From assembly GCA_025200525.1 (NCBI GenBank), contig CM045758.1, positions 1,178,001 to 1,242,000 of the forward strand: a DNA stretch of 64,000 nucleotides, written 5' to 3'. The notes beneath the pieces were generated by a model that saw only the letters and a list, made by a program, of their open reading frames with translations, was not told the origin of the DNA and searched no databases. This DNA comes from Camellia lanceoleosa (lineage: Eukaryota; Streptophyta; Magnoliopsida; Ericales; Theaceae). Shown in pieces: positions 43,501-56,096 of this stretch (its first letter is position 1; each line of letters opens with the position of its first letter). Position numbers and translations under genes: made by a program.

Positions 43501-44829
43501 GCAGCCTTTCGGGGCTTGGCGCGCTTTCCAAAAAAACCATTGCAAAACAGAGGCTAATCGAGGCATCGTCATGGATTTCCAAAGGCAACCCGGACATGCA
43601 TCATTTATCATCTGAAAAAGAATCAAGGCAGCCCCTGGCTCGTATGCCAGTTTATTGTTTTCTTAGTTAATTTATTTGGACTGTATTATTTGGACTGTAC
43701 TTTTCATTTGGGACTGTACTATTTATTTGGACCCTCTGTGCGAGGGCATAATTGTAATAAGTGTGCGTGTGTGTGATGTATGTCTTCCAACCCCACGTCT
43801 TTCTTTTCTTTTATTTACCCGCTTATGATGGTTAGATTAGGGCATGTTTCAATTAGCATACAATATGATAGCATGTTTGCATTCATTCATCTGTCTTGCA
43901 TGCACCGGGCTCGGCGCATCATACTAACTGCATTTGTATTTCAATTCCAAATTGAATACTTGATAGCTGTTGCATCTCATATGCCATGTTTAGAATAGCC
44001 GAGCCTACTATAGTTGCATTTTTGCATGTGTTGCATTAGGCATTTCTGTATACTTAGGATCATGCATGGATTTCTAATCAGTTTCTGTTTTGGCTTGGAG
44101 TACTCGGTGAGTTTTATGCTTTAGCATTCTTGCATGCGTGTGAGTGACTGCCATGAATAGCATGCTTACCATGAGGCTATGTGCTTATGTGATATAACTG
44201 CCTGAATGCCTGTGGGTGAAGGTTTGGTTATTTGGATTAGAACAATTCATCAAATGTTTGTTTTAAGCCCACTAGATAGTGGCAAAATCATGTTTTTCTT
44301 AAGCCCACCCGAGGGTCGCAAATCCACGTCTCAGCCTACTCGCGAGTAGCACCATCAAACCATTTTCAAAAACAAACATGAAATGTTTTGTTCCAATTCA
44401 GGCGACTCGGTCTATACTTGTATGCTGTGCGCGTCACATAGTAAATCTAGGCTAATAACCAAAATAAGAATGCACAATATTTTCAAAATCAGATATCATG
44501 GTTAGTAGAGGCCGGTCTTTGACCGGGCGAGCAGGGGTGCTCACAAAGTGACCTTCCCCAATCGTACCCAAGTTCCTGAGCCGAGGCAACTTTGGTGATG
44601 ATGGACACGTGGCCTTAAGCAACGAATCAGGGTTTCCTAAATTTCCCTAAAATAAAATATTTAGGTGGCGACTCTGTATCTGGCAAAGCAGTCCATGTTT
44701 GGCACTTCTATTCTAAAAATCTGTTTTCTCAAAACGATTTGCCGGATTTGGACTCTTTGGTTCAAGATTAAGAACCGTGACACAAATCAAGTCCGAACTG
44801 TAGCGAGGTCCCCCGCGGGCTTGTCTACA
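40521..44829 (+). repeat. 3' LTR of element B (4309 bp)
   Basis: It aligns end to end with 27974-32314. Its first three bases are CAG instead of TGT, so the outer tip has mutated, while its end TTGTCTACA is intact and is followed by the target duplicate GATCC. It carries its own TATA box (41556), donor (41795), degenerate repeats (about 41875-42690) and acceptor (43486). Confidence 0.95.
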
Positions 44830-44834
44830 GATCC

Positions 44835-46356
44835 ATAAAAAAATTATATCAATTTTATAATCACAACATTTTAATTTTATAGTGTTTGTCTAAAAAAATT
44901 AAATGACAAATATATTTAAAAAATATGTCATTGATTTTGGAAAAAATAATAATGAATCTATTTTTATTTATTTTTTCATAAAAATTATATGAAAAGCCCT
45001 ATAATATGTAGGGAAATTTAATAGGAAATCATCTTTCAATATTTGTATCTTGATTAGTTCAGAACATATTATATTGTATTTCAATAAGTCCTATTTTTTG
45101 GACATTTGATCTACCAAATCTCAATTATCATATTGTATTTTATGGACAATTTTACCTTTACAAATATTTTTTAAACTCTTAGCAATTTGGTGATGTAAAC
45201 ATTCATATCGATAGTGCGAATGTTCACATCCTGGAACATTCACATCGTCAATGTATACGCTAAGACATGCTCTACCCTATTATTATTAGATGTATTTTGG
45301 TAATTATGCCACTCATAAAATTTATTGAAATATAAAAAAATAATTTGGAGTAAGTGTAACATAAATAGGTGAAAAAATATTTATGAATAAGACTTGGGTT
45401 ATTTCCAGTTGGGAAATAGGTACTATTGGGCCTCAATGGGCCCGCCACGAAGACCGTATTGATAATTCAAACCGTTCAATGTATATAGCTCGTCGAGTAT
45501 TTTATCCGTGCAAATCACATTGATCATATCACATTTGTGTCAATAATTTATTTTTAAAATTATGTTTACCGTTGACATAAATGTGATATGATCAAGTTGC
45601 TATCGATTTGAGGTGAACAACGGATATTCTGATCACCTCAAACCGGCCAAATCGAACCGAATTGATCCACCGCATTTTGGACGGATGTGTGATAACAAGC
45701 GGATGGTTGCGGATTGATTTTTTTTCAATCCACCTAGTTTTGGACAGATGACGCATTTGAGGTTCCTTTGGCCGCAATCGAACGGCCAAACCGCGAGCAT
45801 CCTTAGTAATTTGTAAGACTTTGTGTTTTCAATTTATTTAGATATTCTGTTTATGTTTTCAATTAACAAAGGGTTTAAATACTCTGTCGTGTTTTCAATT
45901 TGGAAATCCTTTTATCAAATGGCAAGTGTTGATATTTGATATTTTTATGTGGAAAATATAAGGCTTAATTTTGTCATTTTTTTAAAAAATCAAATTAAAT
46001 AGTTTTTGAATAAATAAAAAAAGTAATGAAATAGTTTTGATAATGCATGGTTTTCTTGTATGTATTTATTATTGATATTTTACAATTTACCTAATAATTT
46101 TTTGGTTTTGTTGAGTTTGATTGTTATAAAAAAAAAATGTTGACAAGTTGTTGTTGTATTATGTTAAAAATTTATAAAAGTTTAAACCGCCAAATCGATC
46201 TGCATGCATCCGTCAATCCTCCAATCCGGCGGACGGATGGCGAATTATAGGTTTTTCGGCTACAACCAAACCACAAACACCCTTACCATCGATATCCGAT
46301 TAACGTAATTTTTTTTTTAAAAAAATAAAATATTTAATGAGCTTTACATATTGAAC
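44835..46356. other. AT-rich flank with an inverted repeat and hAT-like end fragments
   Basis: A hairpin of two 23-base arms with one mismatch (TGATCATATCACATTTGTGT and its partner) lies at 45521-45594. Two pieces, near 45770-45800 (AACGGCCAAACCGCGAGCAT) and near 46255-46287 (CCAAACCACAAACACCCTTA), resemble ends of plant hAT elements in the same orientation, but no complete element could be built. No gene is seen. Confidence 0.4.
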
Positions 46357-47368
46357 AATTCTATAACAACCCCGACCCATGATTAACACTAATTCATGTT
46401 TAAGTATGCCAAATAAGTAATTAAGAAGCAATCATCAGTTAATTATATGTGCATTGCATCATTTTGTGTTTATATCTGTTTAATGTAGAAAGACCTATTC
46501 GTGTTTTCGTTTCAGTTTGCGAATTGGAGGCCTTATCGGCGTCCGATTCAGAAATTGACTTGATTTATATGTTAATTAGGATTTTTAGAATTTTATGGTA
46601 GGTTTAATTGAACTTCGATTTGGAACGATTAAATTAGATTAATATAATGACCATTTGATTAACTCTAAGTTATAACCCCAAGTGAGCCTATGTAAACTCC
46701 TTACATACCCTACTTAACTCCTTCTTGGGTTGTTAACACATTTTTGAGTCTACTCACATATACAAACGTGGGAGAGAGAGAGAGGGAAGGAAAATTGAGA
46801 TCAAAGTTGGGATATGAGGGAATTGCTAGGAGATTTGGTGAATTACTCAAGATTTTGCTTAAGGAGAGCTCAATTGAGTAGCCTAGGTAAGAGCTCAACC
46901 TTACAACCTTGAAATTAAGTCATTTAGTACATGAATGTAAATGAAATAGGTGAATTCACATGGAGTTGAGCTATAATTTAAGAAAGCAAAGTCATTTCAT
47001 ACATGCATGCATAAATTCCCATGTTTTGAGTTTAATCTTCAAGAATTCCCTCATGCATGTTTTGAATTCACTTTAATTTTGGGAAAACATTGAGTTTTAT
47101 GCTGTTTTGTAGCACTTGATCATGTTTTAAGAAGCTTGAGTTCAAAGAAATGCATGCATGTCATGTTCATGGATCATTCATAAATTTTGAGTTGAATTTT
47201 GCACAATTTACAAGCTTTGAGCCATGATTCTTTGAAATCAACTTTCATGATTGTTGTTTTAAGAGTTTCCATGTGTTTCCTCAAGTTTTGGCCCAGAAAA
47301 ATCAACTTTGATGCTTTAAAGTTTGAGTTTTGAGCTTGAAGGTCAATATGGAAATTCCAGAAATTGCA

Positions 47369-47690
47369 TCCACGCTCGAGCGTAGGAGTTCACGCTCAAG
47401 CGAGCACTCTGAGTGCGTGCACTTCTGCTCGAGCATAAAATGCATGTATCCAGAAGTTCATATGTGTTGCAGCACGCTCGAGCGATAGAAGTCACGCTCG
47501 AGCGAGGAACTGAGTCTCATGCTCGAACGGAGATCGAGCGTCCATCGAGCGTGAAAAACAAGTAACTGGTACTTTTTCTGAGTTTACAGTCCGCTCGAGC
47601 GAGGAAAGTCACGCTTGAGCGAACCCGCACTTTTTCAATGTCTGCTCGAGAGAGAAAAGCCACGCTCAAGCGTAGACCCTGTTTCCAGCA
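47369..47690 (+). repeat. CGCTCGAGCG palindrome cluster in LTR F
   Basis: The palindrome CGCTCGAGCG and variants with one change (CGCTCAAGCG, GCTCGAACGG) occur about ten times in 320 bases, often in pairs separated by roughly 10-12 bases. The related truncated LTR at 56097 has the same kind of cluster at 57120-57425. Confidence 0.85.
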
Positions 47691-48466
47691 AAATTTGAAA
47701 AATATTTTCAAGTGCATTCTAAGCACTCTTAGGCCATGTATATGACTCCATAATGAGGTTACAGGCTAGAAACACACTAAGAATAAATGAAATAAGTTAT
47801 GTACAATCCAAGCATGTGCATTCAATGTATGAATCTGCCATGTTATGTAGGTCACGCGCCTCAGGATAAGTGAATTGCACTTTGCCGTCAATTTGGAGCT
47901 ACTAATTATCTGTGAGTAATAACTTAGTAAAACTATATTCAAGTAAATTATTTTCTGCACACGGATTAAGAACTGTTCTATGAAATGTCATGTTTTATGC
48001 TATGAATGATTGTCCATGTCTAACAAGTACTTATGACATTATGCTATGATTCAAGTAATGACATGATTCAAGTATACGCAAGTTCCCGGTATCGGAGGTT
48101 CCTTATGGGACTGACAAGCTATCTATACTCGGCTGGAGGTTCCTAAGTGGAACTGACAAATTTACAAGTTCCCAATTTGGAGGTTCCTTTATGGGACTGG
48201 CAAGTTATTCTTACCCGGCCGAAGGTTCTTTTATAGAACTGAAATGTATGATTTAAGACATTTTGTGTGTGATCTGTCAGCGCTGATGGATGTACTATGT
48301 AAGACTAAATATGAGCTCTGGATTCTATATATGCTCAGAATGAGAATACAAATGTGAATTTCAGTTTCAGCCACAATTATGGGACATCATTCATTTACTC
48401 TTTTACTTTGTTATTATTCACTAGGCCTCCGCTCACTAGTTATTTATTATGTATGTAGGTAAGCAG

Positions 48467-50200
48467 TAGGGGTGTTCGCGAATCGGTTTTGTGCGGCTTG
48501 CAGTTCGGTTTTGACCCGCCCGTACCTCTGCGGTTTGAGGAAAAGTCAAACCGCAACCGCCCACAGTGTGGTTTGCGGTTTGTGCGGATAGGGTTTGTGG
48601 ATGTACGGGCGGTTGCAGGCGGTTTGCGGTTTGGATTTTTCTCTTTAAAAATTAATTCATTAAAACTTACAAATCATTCAAAATCAATTTTCTAAAATGC
48701 TTCAAAATCAATTCCTAAAATTACAAATTCAATTTCAATAATTCCAAATAGAAATGCAATCACCATTGAAACAAATCACCATTGAAATCATAGATTTAAA
48801 AATGAATAGATTTAATTCCAATCACCATTGAAACAAATCTTAGTCACATAAACAAAATCTTAGTCACACAATAACAGATTTAATTCCAATCTCAGAGATT
48901 TGTTGCTACCAAAAAATAAAAAAATAAAAAATTTGATTGCATAAACAGATCTGATTGCCTAACATAATTTACATTTCAAAAAAATTTGATTACATAAACA
49001 TAATGTGATTGCATAATTTACATTACAAAAATTACATTATCTGATTGCATAATTTACATTACCAAACAAAAAAAAAAATCTGATTGCATAAACAGATCTA
49101 ATTACAAATTCAACATAATTAATAATTACAGATTCAACATAATTTAAATAATTACAGATTCAACAGATTGAATAACACATTGAATAACATATGTAATTAC
49201 AAATTCAATAACATATCTAATAACATATATAATTAATAGCAAAAGAAAAAGTCTGAATCCAAAAAAAAAAAAAAAAAAACAAGAGCAATGAAGGAAAACT
49301 GAGTCTTAGGAATCAAGGAAACTGACCTAATGATAGGTTGAGAGAGTGATGATATAGCTGATAACAAAAGCTCTAGAAACCAAACAAAGAAGATGATAAA
49401 AATGGATTTTACAGACTAGCAGAGTTTCCTTTTGCCATTGACAACCTAGACTGAAGTGCAGAGTCAAACCAAAGTGAATAAAATATACATATTTAAAATT
49501 ACTGATTCTAGATTAGTGGAAAGCGAGATCTCCATAACAAATTCAACACAGATTAACATAGATTTAACAGATTTAACAAATAAACAAATAAACTCAGTGA
49601 TCTATTGCTTACACATCTGATTGCATAAAAAAAAAAAAAAGAGATCGGGGATAGAGACAGACTTACAGATTTGAAGAGCAGAGCAGAGTCTTACCTATGA
49701 GTTGCAGAGCAGAGTCGATCTTGCGAAGCACGAGAGAGTGAGATTCAAAGTGAGGCTGCGCACAGAGTTGTGATGAGAAAGCAGAGATCGATCGGTGCAA
49801 TGAGAAAGCAAAGTTGAAAGCAGAGTTGCGATCGGTGCAATGAAAAACGAGAGAGTGAGACTAATACGAGATGAGAGAAAAAGAGCTCTCTTCAGCTGCG
49901 CAAATGTGTTTGTATGATTGTGAGAGATTAGGGTTTTTTTTAAAACTTTTGCTTGTTATATCAAAGATGAAGATCAGCAGTCCAGATTTTACATATATAT
50001 ATAAAAAAATCTGATTACGCAGCCGGGTTGGGCGAGTACGAGTCAAACCCGCAACCCGTCTGCAACTCGAAATTCAGCCATAATCCAAATCGCATCCGAC
50101 CCTAATGTGTTTACGAAACCGCCCAAATGTCTTCGGGTCGGGTCAGGTCGGGTCGAGTATGGCAGGTTAGACGAGTCGGATAACCCTATGCCCACCCCTA
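48467..50200. mobile_element. hAT-like non-autonomous element inside LTR F
   Basis: It starts TAGGGGTGTTCGCG and ends CACCCCTA, with GCGGTTTG-type and GGGTCGGGTC-type subterminal sequence, common in plant hAT elements. Flanks GTAAGCAG and GTGATCAG agree at 6 of 8 bases. The interior is AT-rich, with poly-A at 49261-49280. A segment near 49640-49940 looks like a leader with splice sites, but no transposase remains. Confidence 0.65.
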
Positions 50201-50577
50201 GTGATCAGGCTCGTGATCAGGCTTAAGATGATGCCTAGGGTATTTTGTGTTGGTTAGCCACCCTCTACGCCTCATAAGGAGGTTCCAGATCAAGTCATGT
50301 ATTGTGGCTGTGTCAATATGGATGTATAAGACTTTTTTTTGTTTTATGAACAAGTTCGCCTTTTGTATGTACTTAATAGTGACGTGTAAATACTGTACCT
50401 ATGACGTCACTTGTATGTATATAAAGTTTAAGATTTTCAGTTCCATGTATGTCTTCACAGCTCAATGGACTTCGTATGTTTTGTATATTTGCTTCCACAG
50501 CCCCTAATTATATGTTATTATGTCAAGAGGCCTTTGGTAATCCAAGGATTACTAGCCAGTTACGACGCTAAACCTAT

Positions 50578-53500
50578 TGTAAACGTCCCTGAACGCCCCG
50601 GGAGGGATGAGTCCCGTTCCGTTCATTTTGCGCTCACTACAGTTCAAGACTCCAATTGTCACGGTTCGTAATCTGAACCAAAGAGTCCAAATCTGGCAAA
50701 TCGTTTTGAGAAAACAGATTTTTGACAGAAGTGCCAAACATGGACTGCTTCGCCAGATACAGAGTCGCCACCTAAAATTTTTATTTTTGGAAAATTTAGG
50801 AAACCCTGACTCGTTGCTTAAGACCACGTGTCCGTCATCACCAAAGTTGCCTCGGCTCGGGAACTTGGGTACGATTGGGGAAGGTCACTTCGTGAGCACC
50901 CCCGCTCGCCCGATCAAAGATCGGCCTCTACTAACCATGATATCTAGTTTTGAAGACATTATTCATTCTTATTCCAGTTATTAGCCTAGATTTACTATGT
51001 GATGCGCACAGCATTCAAGTATAGATCGGGTCGCCTGAATTGGAACAAAACATTTCATGTTCATTTTTGAAAGATGGTTTGCTACTCGCAAGTAGGCTTA
51101 AAATGCAGATTTTGCTACCCTCAGGTGGGCTTAGAAAAGATGGTTTTGCCACTATCTAGTGGGCTTAAAACTCACAGTCAATACATTGTTCCAATCCAAA
51201 TAACACAACCTTCACCCACAGACATTTAGGCAGTTATATCACATAAGCAAATAGCCTCATGGTAAGCATGCTATCATGACAGTCACTCACACGCATGCAA
51301 GGATGCTAAAGCACAAAAACTTACCGAATACTCCAAGCCAAAACAGTAGTTGATTAGAAATCCATGCATGATCCTAACTATACAGAAATGCCTAATGCAA
51401 CACATGCAAGAATGCAACTAAGATAGGCTCGGGTATTCTAAACATGGCATATGGAATGCTACAGCTAACATGTATTCAACTCGGAATTGAAATACAATGC
51501 AGTGAGTATGATACGCCGAGCCCAGTGCATGCAAAACAGATGAATGAATGCAAACATGCTATCATACTGTATGCTAATTGAAACATGCCCTAATCTAACT
51601 ATCATAAGCTGGTAAATAAAAGAGAGAAAGACGTGGGGTTGGAAGACATACATCACACGCACACACACTTATTACAATTGTGCCCTCACTCAGAGGGTCC
51701 GAATAAATAATACAGTCCCGAATAAATAATACAGTCCAAATGAGTACAAAACCCTAATTAAGTAACAAATTAATCTAGGAAAGCAGTAAATTAGCATGCA
51801 AGCTAGGGACTGTCTTGACTCTGCTCCGAATGATGAATGATGCATGCTCGGGTTGCCTTGCGTGGAAATCCATTGCGATGTCCCAATTAGCCTCTATTTA
51901 CAATTAAGCTCGGAATATTGTGTAAAGCTCTAAAAGGCTGTTGATTCTTGATTTGCTGCAACAAAGAGCAACAAAGAGGCATGGCAAAGTATTTTCACAA
52001 ATGTATGCATGACTACTCTTCAGGGAGTGTAGTCCTCGATCCTCGTGCCACTAATCACGCATCTCGATGCATGATAGCCGAGCAGTCGAATTGCACGACT
52101 CAATATGAAACGCATGCACATGAAAACACAACAAGACCAAGGCTCCATCATGGTTAATCCGGAGTGTCGGCGGCTGGAAATTGAGACACATTCTGTCACT
52201 CAAAGTACGAAACGTCCCTCGTTTCCCATGCTTGGGCTAACTCCTATCCCAAACACGATGCAATATGCATGACATGCATAAATGCTATCCTAACATGCAA
52301 TCTAGCATACACAATGCTATGAAATGGCATACACAATGCTATAACATGCAACTTAGCATACGCAATGTTATGAAATGAAATGGCATACACAATGCATAAT
52401 GGACTTACACCAACATGAGTAGACCTCAGCCACACTCACATCAGTGGCCATGAGATGAAAATGAGACAACCGAAATGCGTGCACACATGCACACAAACCG
52501 ATGACCGAACCTAAGGCACCAAATGCCACTCTAATAAGGCATGGCAAGGCATGAAACATGGTATTTAAACATGCAAATTTCAGCCCTGAATCATGATGCA
52601 AAATGATCCCGAATCATGGATATATGTCATACAATGCATGGAATAGTCCCGAAACTCAAAACTAGGCACATATATTGACTTGTAGCTATAAAAAGCATGC
52701 ATTATTTGACTATGAAGCACGAAGACAGAGCCAAAGCAGTCCCAAAACATGAACATTTCTAGTTCAAAGTATGACCAAAAGATGCTAGCATGATGGACTA
52801 AAATAGTATGCAACTTTGACTAGCAAACATGGTTTACATGGCATGTGCATGAAGCATGTGAGAACTCATCAAACCAGCAAAAATCAGTGAACAAAACATG
52901 TGAAAATATGCCCAAATAATCATTGAAATGCAGCCAACATGTGTAAAAATGGTGAGTTCCTTTAGAGGGCCATACAAGGGGTTATTAAGCACATACAAGA
53001 TAGACATTTAGCAAGGCAAAATTAACTCTGGAAATCAAATATGATAGCCCTAAAACTCATTAAATTGGCCCTGAAATGAGTCAACAAAGCATGCAAGATA
53101 GGGCCTCTTTGGAAGGCCAAAAAGACCATTAAGCAAAACAAGGTGAGAGGGGGTCACCACCCTCTGCTTTTGAGGCTCAAAATAGTGTGTTAGCCACTGA
53201 AAATCCACTGAATTTCAGTGGCTAGAAGGCCAAACAAAGCATGCAACAAGGGCTTAGTTGTAAGGCTCAAAATAAGAGGCAATCAAGCATACAAGGAAGC
53301 ATATGATCTCAAACGAAGTAATGCCCTTAATCAAATATCAAGAGAGCCTCAACACAAGACTTTTTCCAGTTTATAAAAAATCTCAAAAAGGTTTACAAGT
53401 GAGGCTAAAACATGGTGCAAAAATGGCCCTAAAAGAGAGATAAAGGGCAAGAGGCAGTAGTAGATCTCAAACAGCAAAGGGACCTTCAAAAAAGTTGAAG

Positions 53501-55186
53501 AGAAACTTAAAATAAGGCACTTTACAGTTTGGCTCAAAGCCCAGAAACGGCTACAAACAGGGCTAATATATCATGCAAAATAAACTCTAAAAGAGAGATA
53601 AAGTACAAAGGGAGAGTAGATGACTTCAAACAGCAAAGTATCCTTAATCAAAGTTGAATAGAGGCTCAAAATAAGATATTTTACAGTTTAGGTCGAAGCC
53701 CATAAATGCTCACAAATAAGGCTAATATATCATGCAAAATAAGCCCTAAAAGAGAGATAAAGCACAAAGGGGGAGTAGATGACTTCAAAAAGTAAAGTGT
53801 CCTTAAACAAAGTTGAAGAGGGGCTCAAAATAAGACACTTTTCAGTTTATTATGAAGCTCGAAAATGCTTTCAAGTAAGGCTAATAGATGAAGCAAGATA
53901 ATACTCAAAAGGGGAAAAAATGGTTACCCTTGAAGACCCTTGAAGGACAACAGCAAAACCATCACTTTTCTGAGCCAAGAAACCTTCAATCAGCCCAAAA
54001 ATAGGTTCCAAGGGACCTCATGCCAATGGTGATCAACTTTGATGAAGGAAGTATATGCAAATAAGAAGTATTTCTTTACTTCTATGCACAAGAGGGCAAT
54101 AGAGAGAGAGAGAGAGAGAGAGAGAGCCAACTAGAGAGAAAGAGAGATAGAGATTTTGATCTGAAATTTGTAGAGAGAGAAGGAGTTTTAGTGAGAGAGG
54201 CTCTCAAGCTTGTTGAAGAAGGTTGTCCCTCTTGGAAAATGGGAGATATATCATCATATATAGCAAAAGCAACACTAAGGTCGAAAATATCTGAGCTAGG
54301 GACAGCTGGAGGTTGTGGAAGACAGCTGGAAGAAGAATATCTGTCAATTTTGGGATTTCTAGGCATAAGTGGTCGGCCTACCACCTTTTATGGTCGGCCT
54401 GCTACTTTTCAGGACAAAAATTGGTTTGTCGGAAAGAAAGGTGGCCGGCCAGTGATTGGGAAGTCCAAAGGTGGCCATCCAGGTGTCCAAATTGAAGCCC
54501 CGGAAGTTATCTTTCCAATGGCGCAAACCTTGCATTAAAATTCCTCCTCTGCAAAAAGTTATGCCTGTTTTGGTGAAGCCGCGCAGATTCGGTCCAACCG
54601 GAGTGATGCCCTACTTCAATCAACCATATCTCCCTCGTCCGAAATTGGCTTTAGGAGATTCTTGAGTGAAAAATGAAGCCCCGAAAGTCTTCTTTCCAAC
54701 GGTGGTGGCCTCATAGCTTGATTCCAAGTATGCAAATGAATAGGCCCGATTCGCCGAGGGTTGCTCGACTCTTTCTTAACAGTTCATGCCCATTTTGTCC
54801 CCCAACTGGGTTTCTTCCCTTTTCTCTTCTTTTCTTCAAATTCAAACCCATAAGTAAGGTGTTTTGAAAGATTTTTCAAATATTTCATCTCTCTTTCATT
54901 CATTTCTGCTTTGTCCTTACTCGGTTTACCGAAAAGCGCAACATTTAACAAAATGCAAGCGTTGGAACATCATAGAAACTTTATTTCAAAAACATTTTGA
55001 AAGAGAGGGTTTTAAGGTCTAAAATATTTTGATCAATATTGTTTTGGTCCAAAAAGGGGTATGAAGTTGAGCTTTGACTCTCTCATTGCCGAAGAAACTG
55101 AATCTTTCCCCTACACATCTTTCTCCACCATGTAAACCATCAGTCGCATCCAAGTCTTAAGGGCGGTCAAAAATAGGGTGTCTACA
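50578..55186 (-). mobile_element. Solo LTR D of the element A/B family
   Basis: Read on the minus strand it starts TGTAGACACC at 55186 and ends near TTTACA at 50578, flanked by a perfect CCTAT duplication (50573-50577 and 55187-55191). It is colinear with the LTRs of A and B throughout, except that the last 60 or so bases have diverged. No primer site or internal region adjoins it. It has GGCC-type blocks at 54361-54480, a TATA box at 54256-54263, and a GA microsatellite at 54099-54126. Confidence 0.93.
51956..53927 (-). other. Putative intron inside solo LTR D
   Basis: The minus strand has CTTCAAGG|GTAACC as the donor, one step weaker than GTAAGT, and CTCTTTGTTGCAG as the acceptor. The spacing is 1972 bases. 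Both sites stand at the places equivalent to those in LTRs A and B. Confidence 0.45.
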
Positions 55187-55219
55187 CCTATAGGGGTGGG
55201 TTTGGGTCGTGACAAATTC

Positions 55220-55806
55220 GAATTATCGATACAAGTTCTGTAGCGAGTCCATGCACACCTAATAACTCTCCCTAGTCCGATATAGACTAGAGAGACGCTT
55301 ATCCTTATGAAAACATTACCTGTACCACCACGGACTGATTGAGTCATGTCAAGAGACGACACTTGAGAAGGCCAAAATGTAGGTATAAAGTAGGAAAAAT
55401 TATATGACACTCCTAAGATGTTGTGTGACAGCACTCTTTATTAATTCTAATATTTTTGGAGCACCATTTGACGGTGTTTCAAAACCAACCAATGCCCTTT
55501 AGTGAAGTAGAGGGCAAATGATAGCACTGTTGGATAATCCAAAGAAAATTGCAAATCAATTAAAAATTACATACATTTTAATAATTAAAATATTATATAT
55601 ACTTTTTAGGGCTATTTACCAATAAATCCTATCTGACAAACAATTTTACCAATTGGTTCTAAGGTTATTTATATTGTTCTGATTAGTCCTATTAGTGGGG
55701 GAATATCTTACCAGTTGATCCTATTTCCTTTGTTTGGTAACATTGAGTGGTCAAATATACCCTTTCTTGTGTGTGTCACGTGACATATATCATTCCAAGG
55801 CAAAAA
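55220..55806. other. Filler sequence, nothing recognised
   Basis: This is the right flank of solo LTR F. It is moderately AT-rich with no supported frame or paired ends. The phrase TACCAATTGGTTCTAAGG near 55650 and TTACCAGTTGATCCTATTTC near 55708 form a weak direct repeat. Confidence 0.4.
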
Positions 55807-56096
55807 GCATAAAGAGCCTTAGTGTACTTTGTTGATGTATGGCACTTACCGATCACCCTCATAAAGAGCCTTTGTGCACTCATAAAAGCATAAAAAGCCT
55901 GAGTGTACTTTGTTGATGTGTGGCACTCACCGATCACTCTCATAAAGAGCCATAGTGCACTCATAAAAGCATAAAGAGCCTTAGTGTATTTTGTTGATGT
56001 GTGACATCCACCGATCACTCTCGTGAAGAGTCTTAGTGCACTTTGTTGATGTGTGGCACCCACCAATCATCCCCATAAAAGCATAAAGAGCTTTAG
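55807..56096. repeat. ~81-bp minisatellite (about 3.5 copies)
   Basis: Units start with GCATAAAGAGCC near 55807, 55888, 55969 and 56081 and contain TTTGTTGATGTGTGGCAC. The third unit is extended by a partial duplication. It ends exactly where the truncated LTR G begins. A frame on the minus strand (56066-55776) is a repeat artefact. Confidence 0.88.

Larger units (their letters stand above)
27974..44829 (+). mobile_element. Element B: complete non-autonomous Tat/Ogre-like LTR retrotransposon (16.9 kb)
   Basis: Both LTRs (27974-32314 and 40521-44829), primer site, purine tract and a perfect 5-bp target duplication GATCC (27969-27973 and 44830-44834) are present. The 8.2-kb interior holds a gag-derived frame, a short remnant of the pre-RT linker, and a long 3' region with several tandem arrays. 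No RT, RNase H or integrase motif is found in any frame. In a 240-bp stretch that I compared, the two LTRs differ at roughly 4% of positions, with a few indels, so insertion was not recent. It would need proteins from an autonomous relative such as element A. Confidence 0.95.
46362..55214 (+). mobile_element. Solo LTR F, chromovirus-type, interrupted by two later insertions
   Basis: The start TATAACAACCCCGACCC and end GGGTCGTGACA are typical of LTRs of Tekay-like plant chromoviruses (the first bases were probably TGTAACA). The 5-bp AATTC stands on both sides (46357-46361 and 55215-55219). Without the hAT-like element (48467-50200) and solo LTR D with its duplication (50578-55191), the LTR is about 2.5 kb. 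No internal domain is present, so it arose by recombination between two LTRs. Confidence 0.85.

Noticed and set aside
45598..46290. Complete hAT element
   Set aside because: Two end-like pieces are present, but both face the same way, and no partner end or 8-bp duplication was found.
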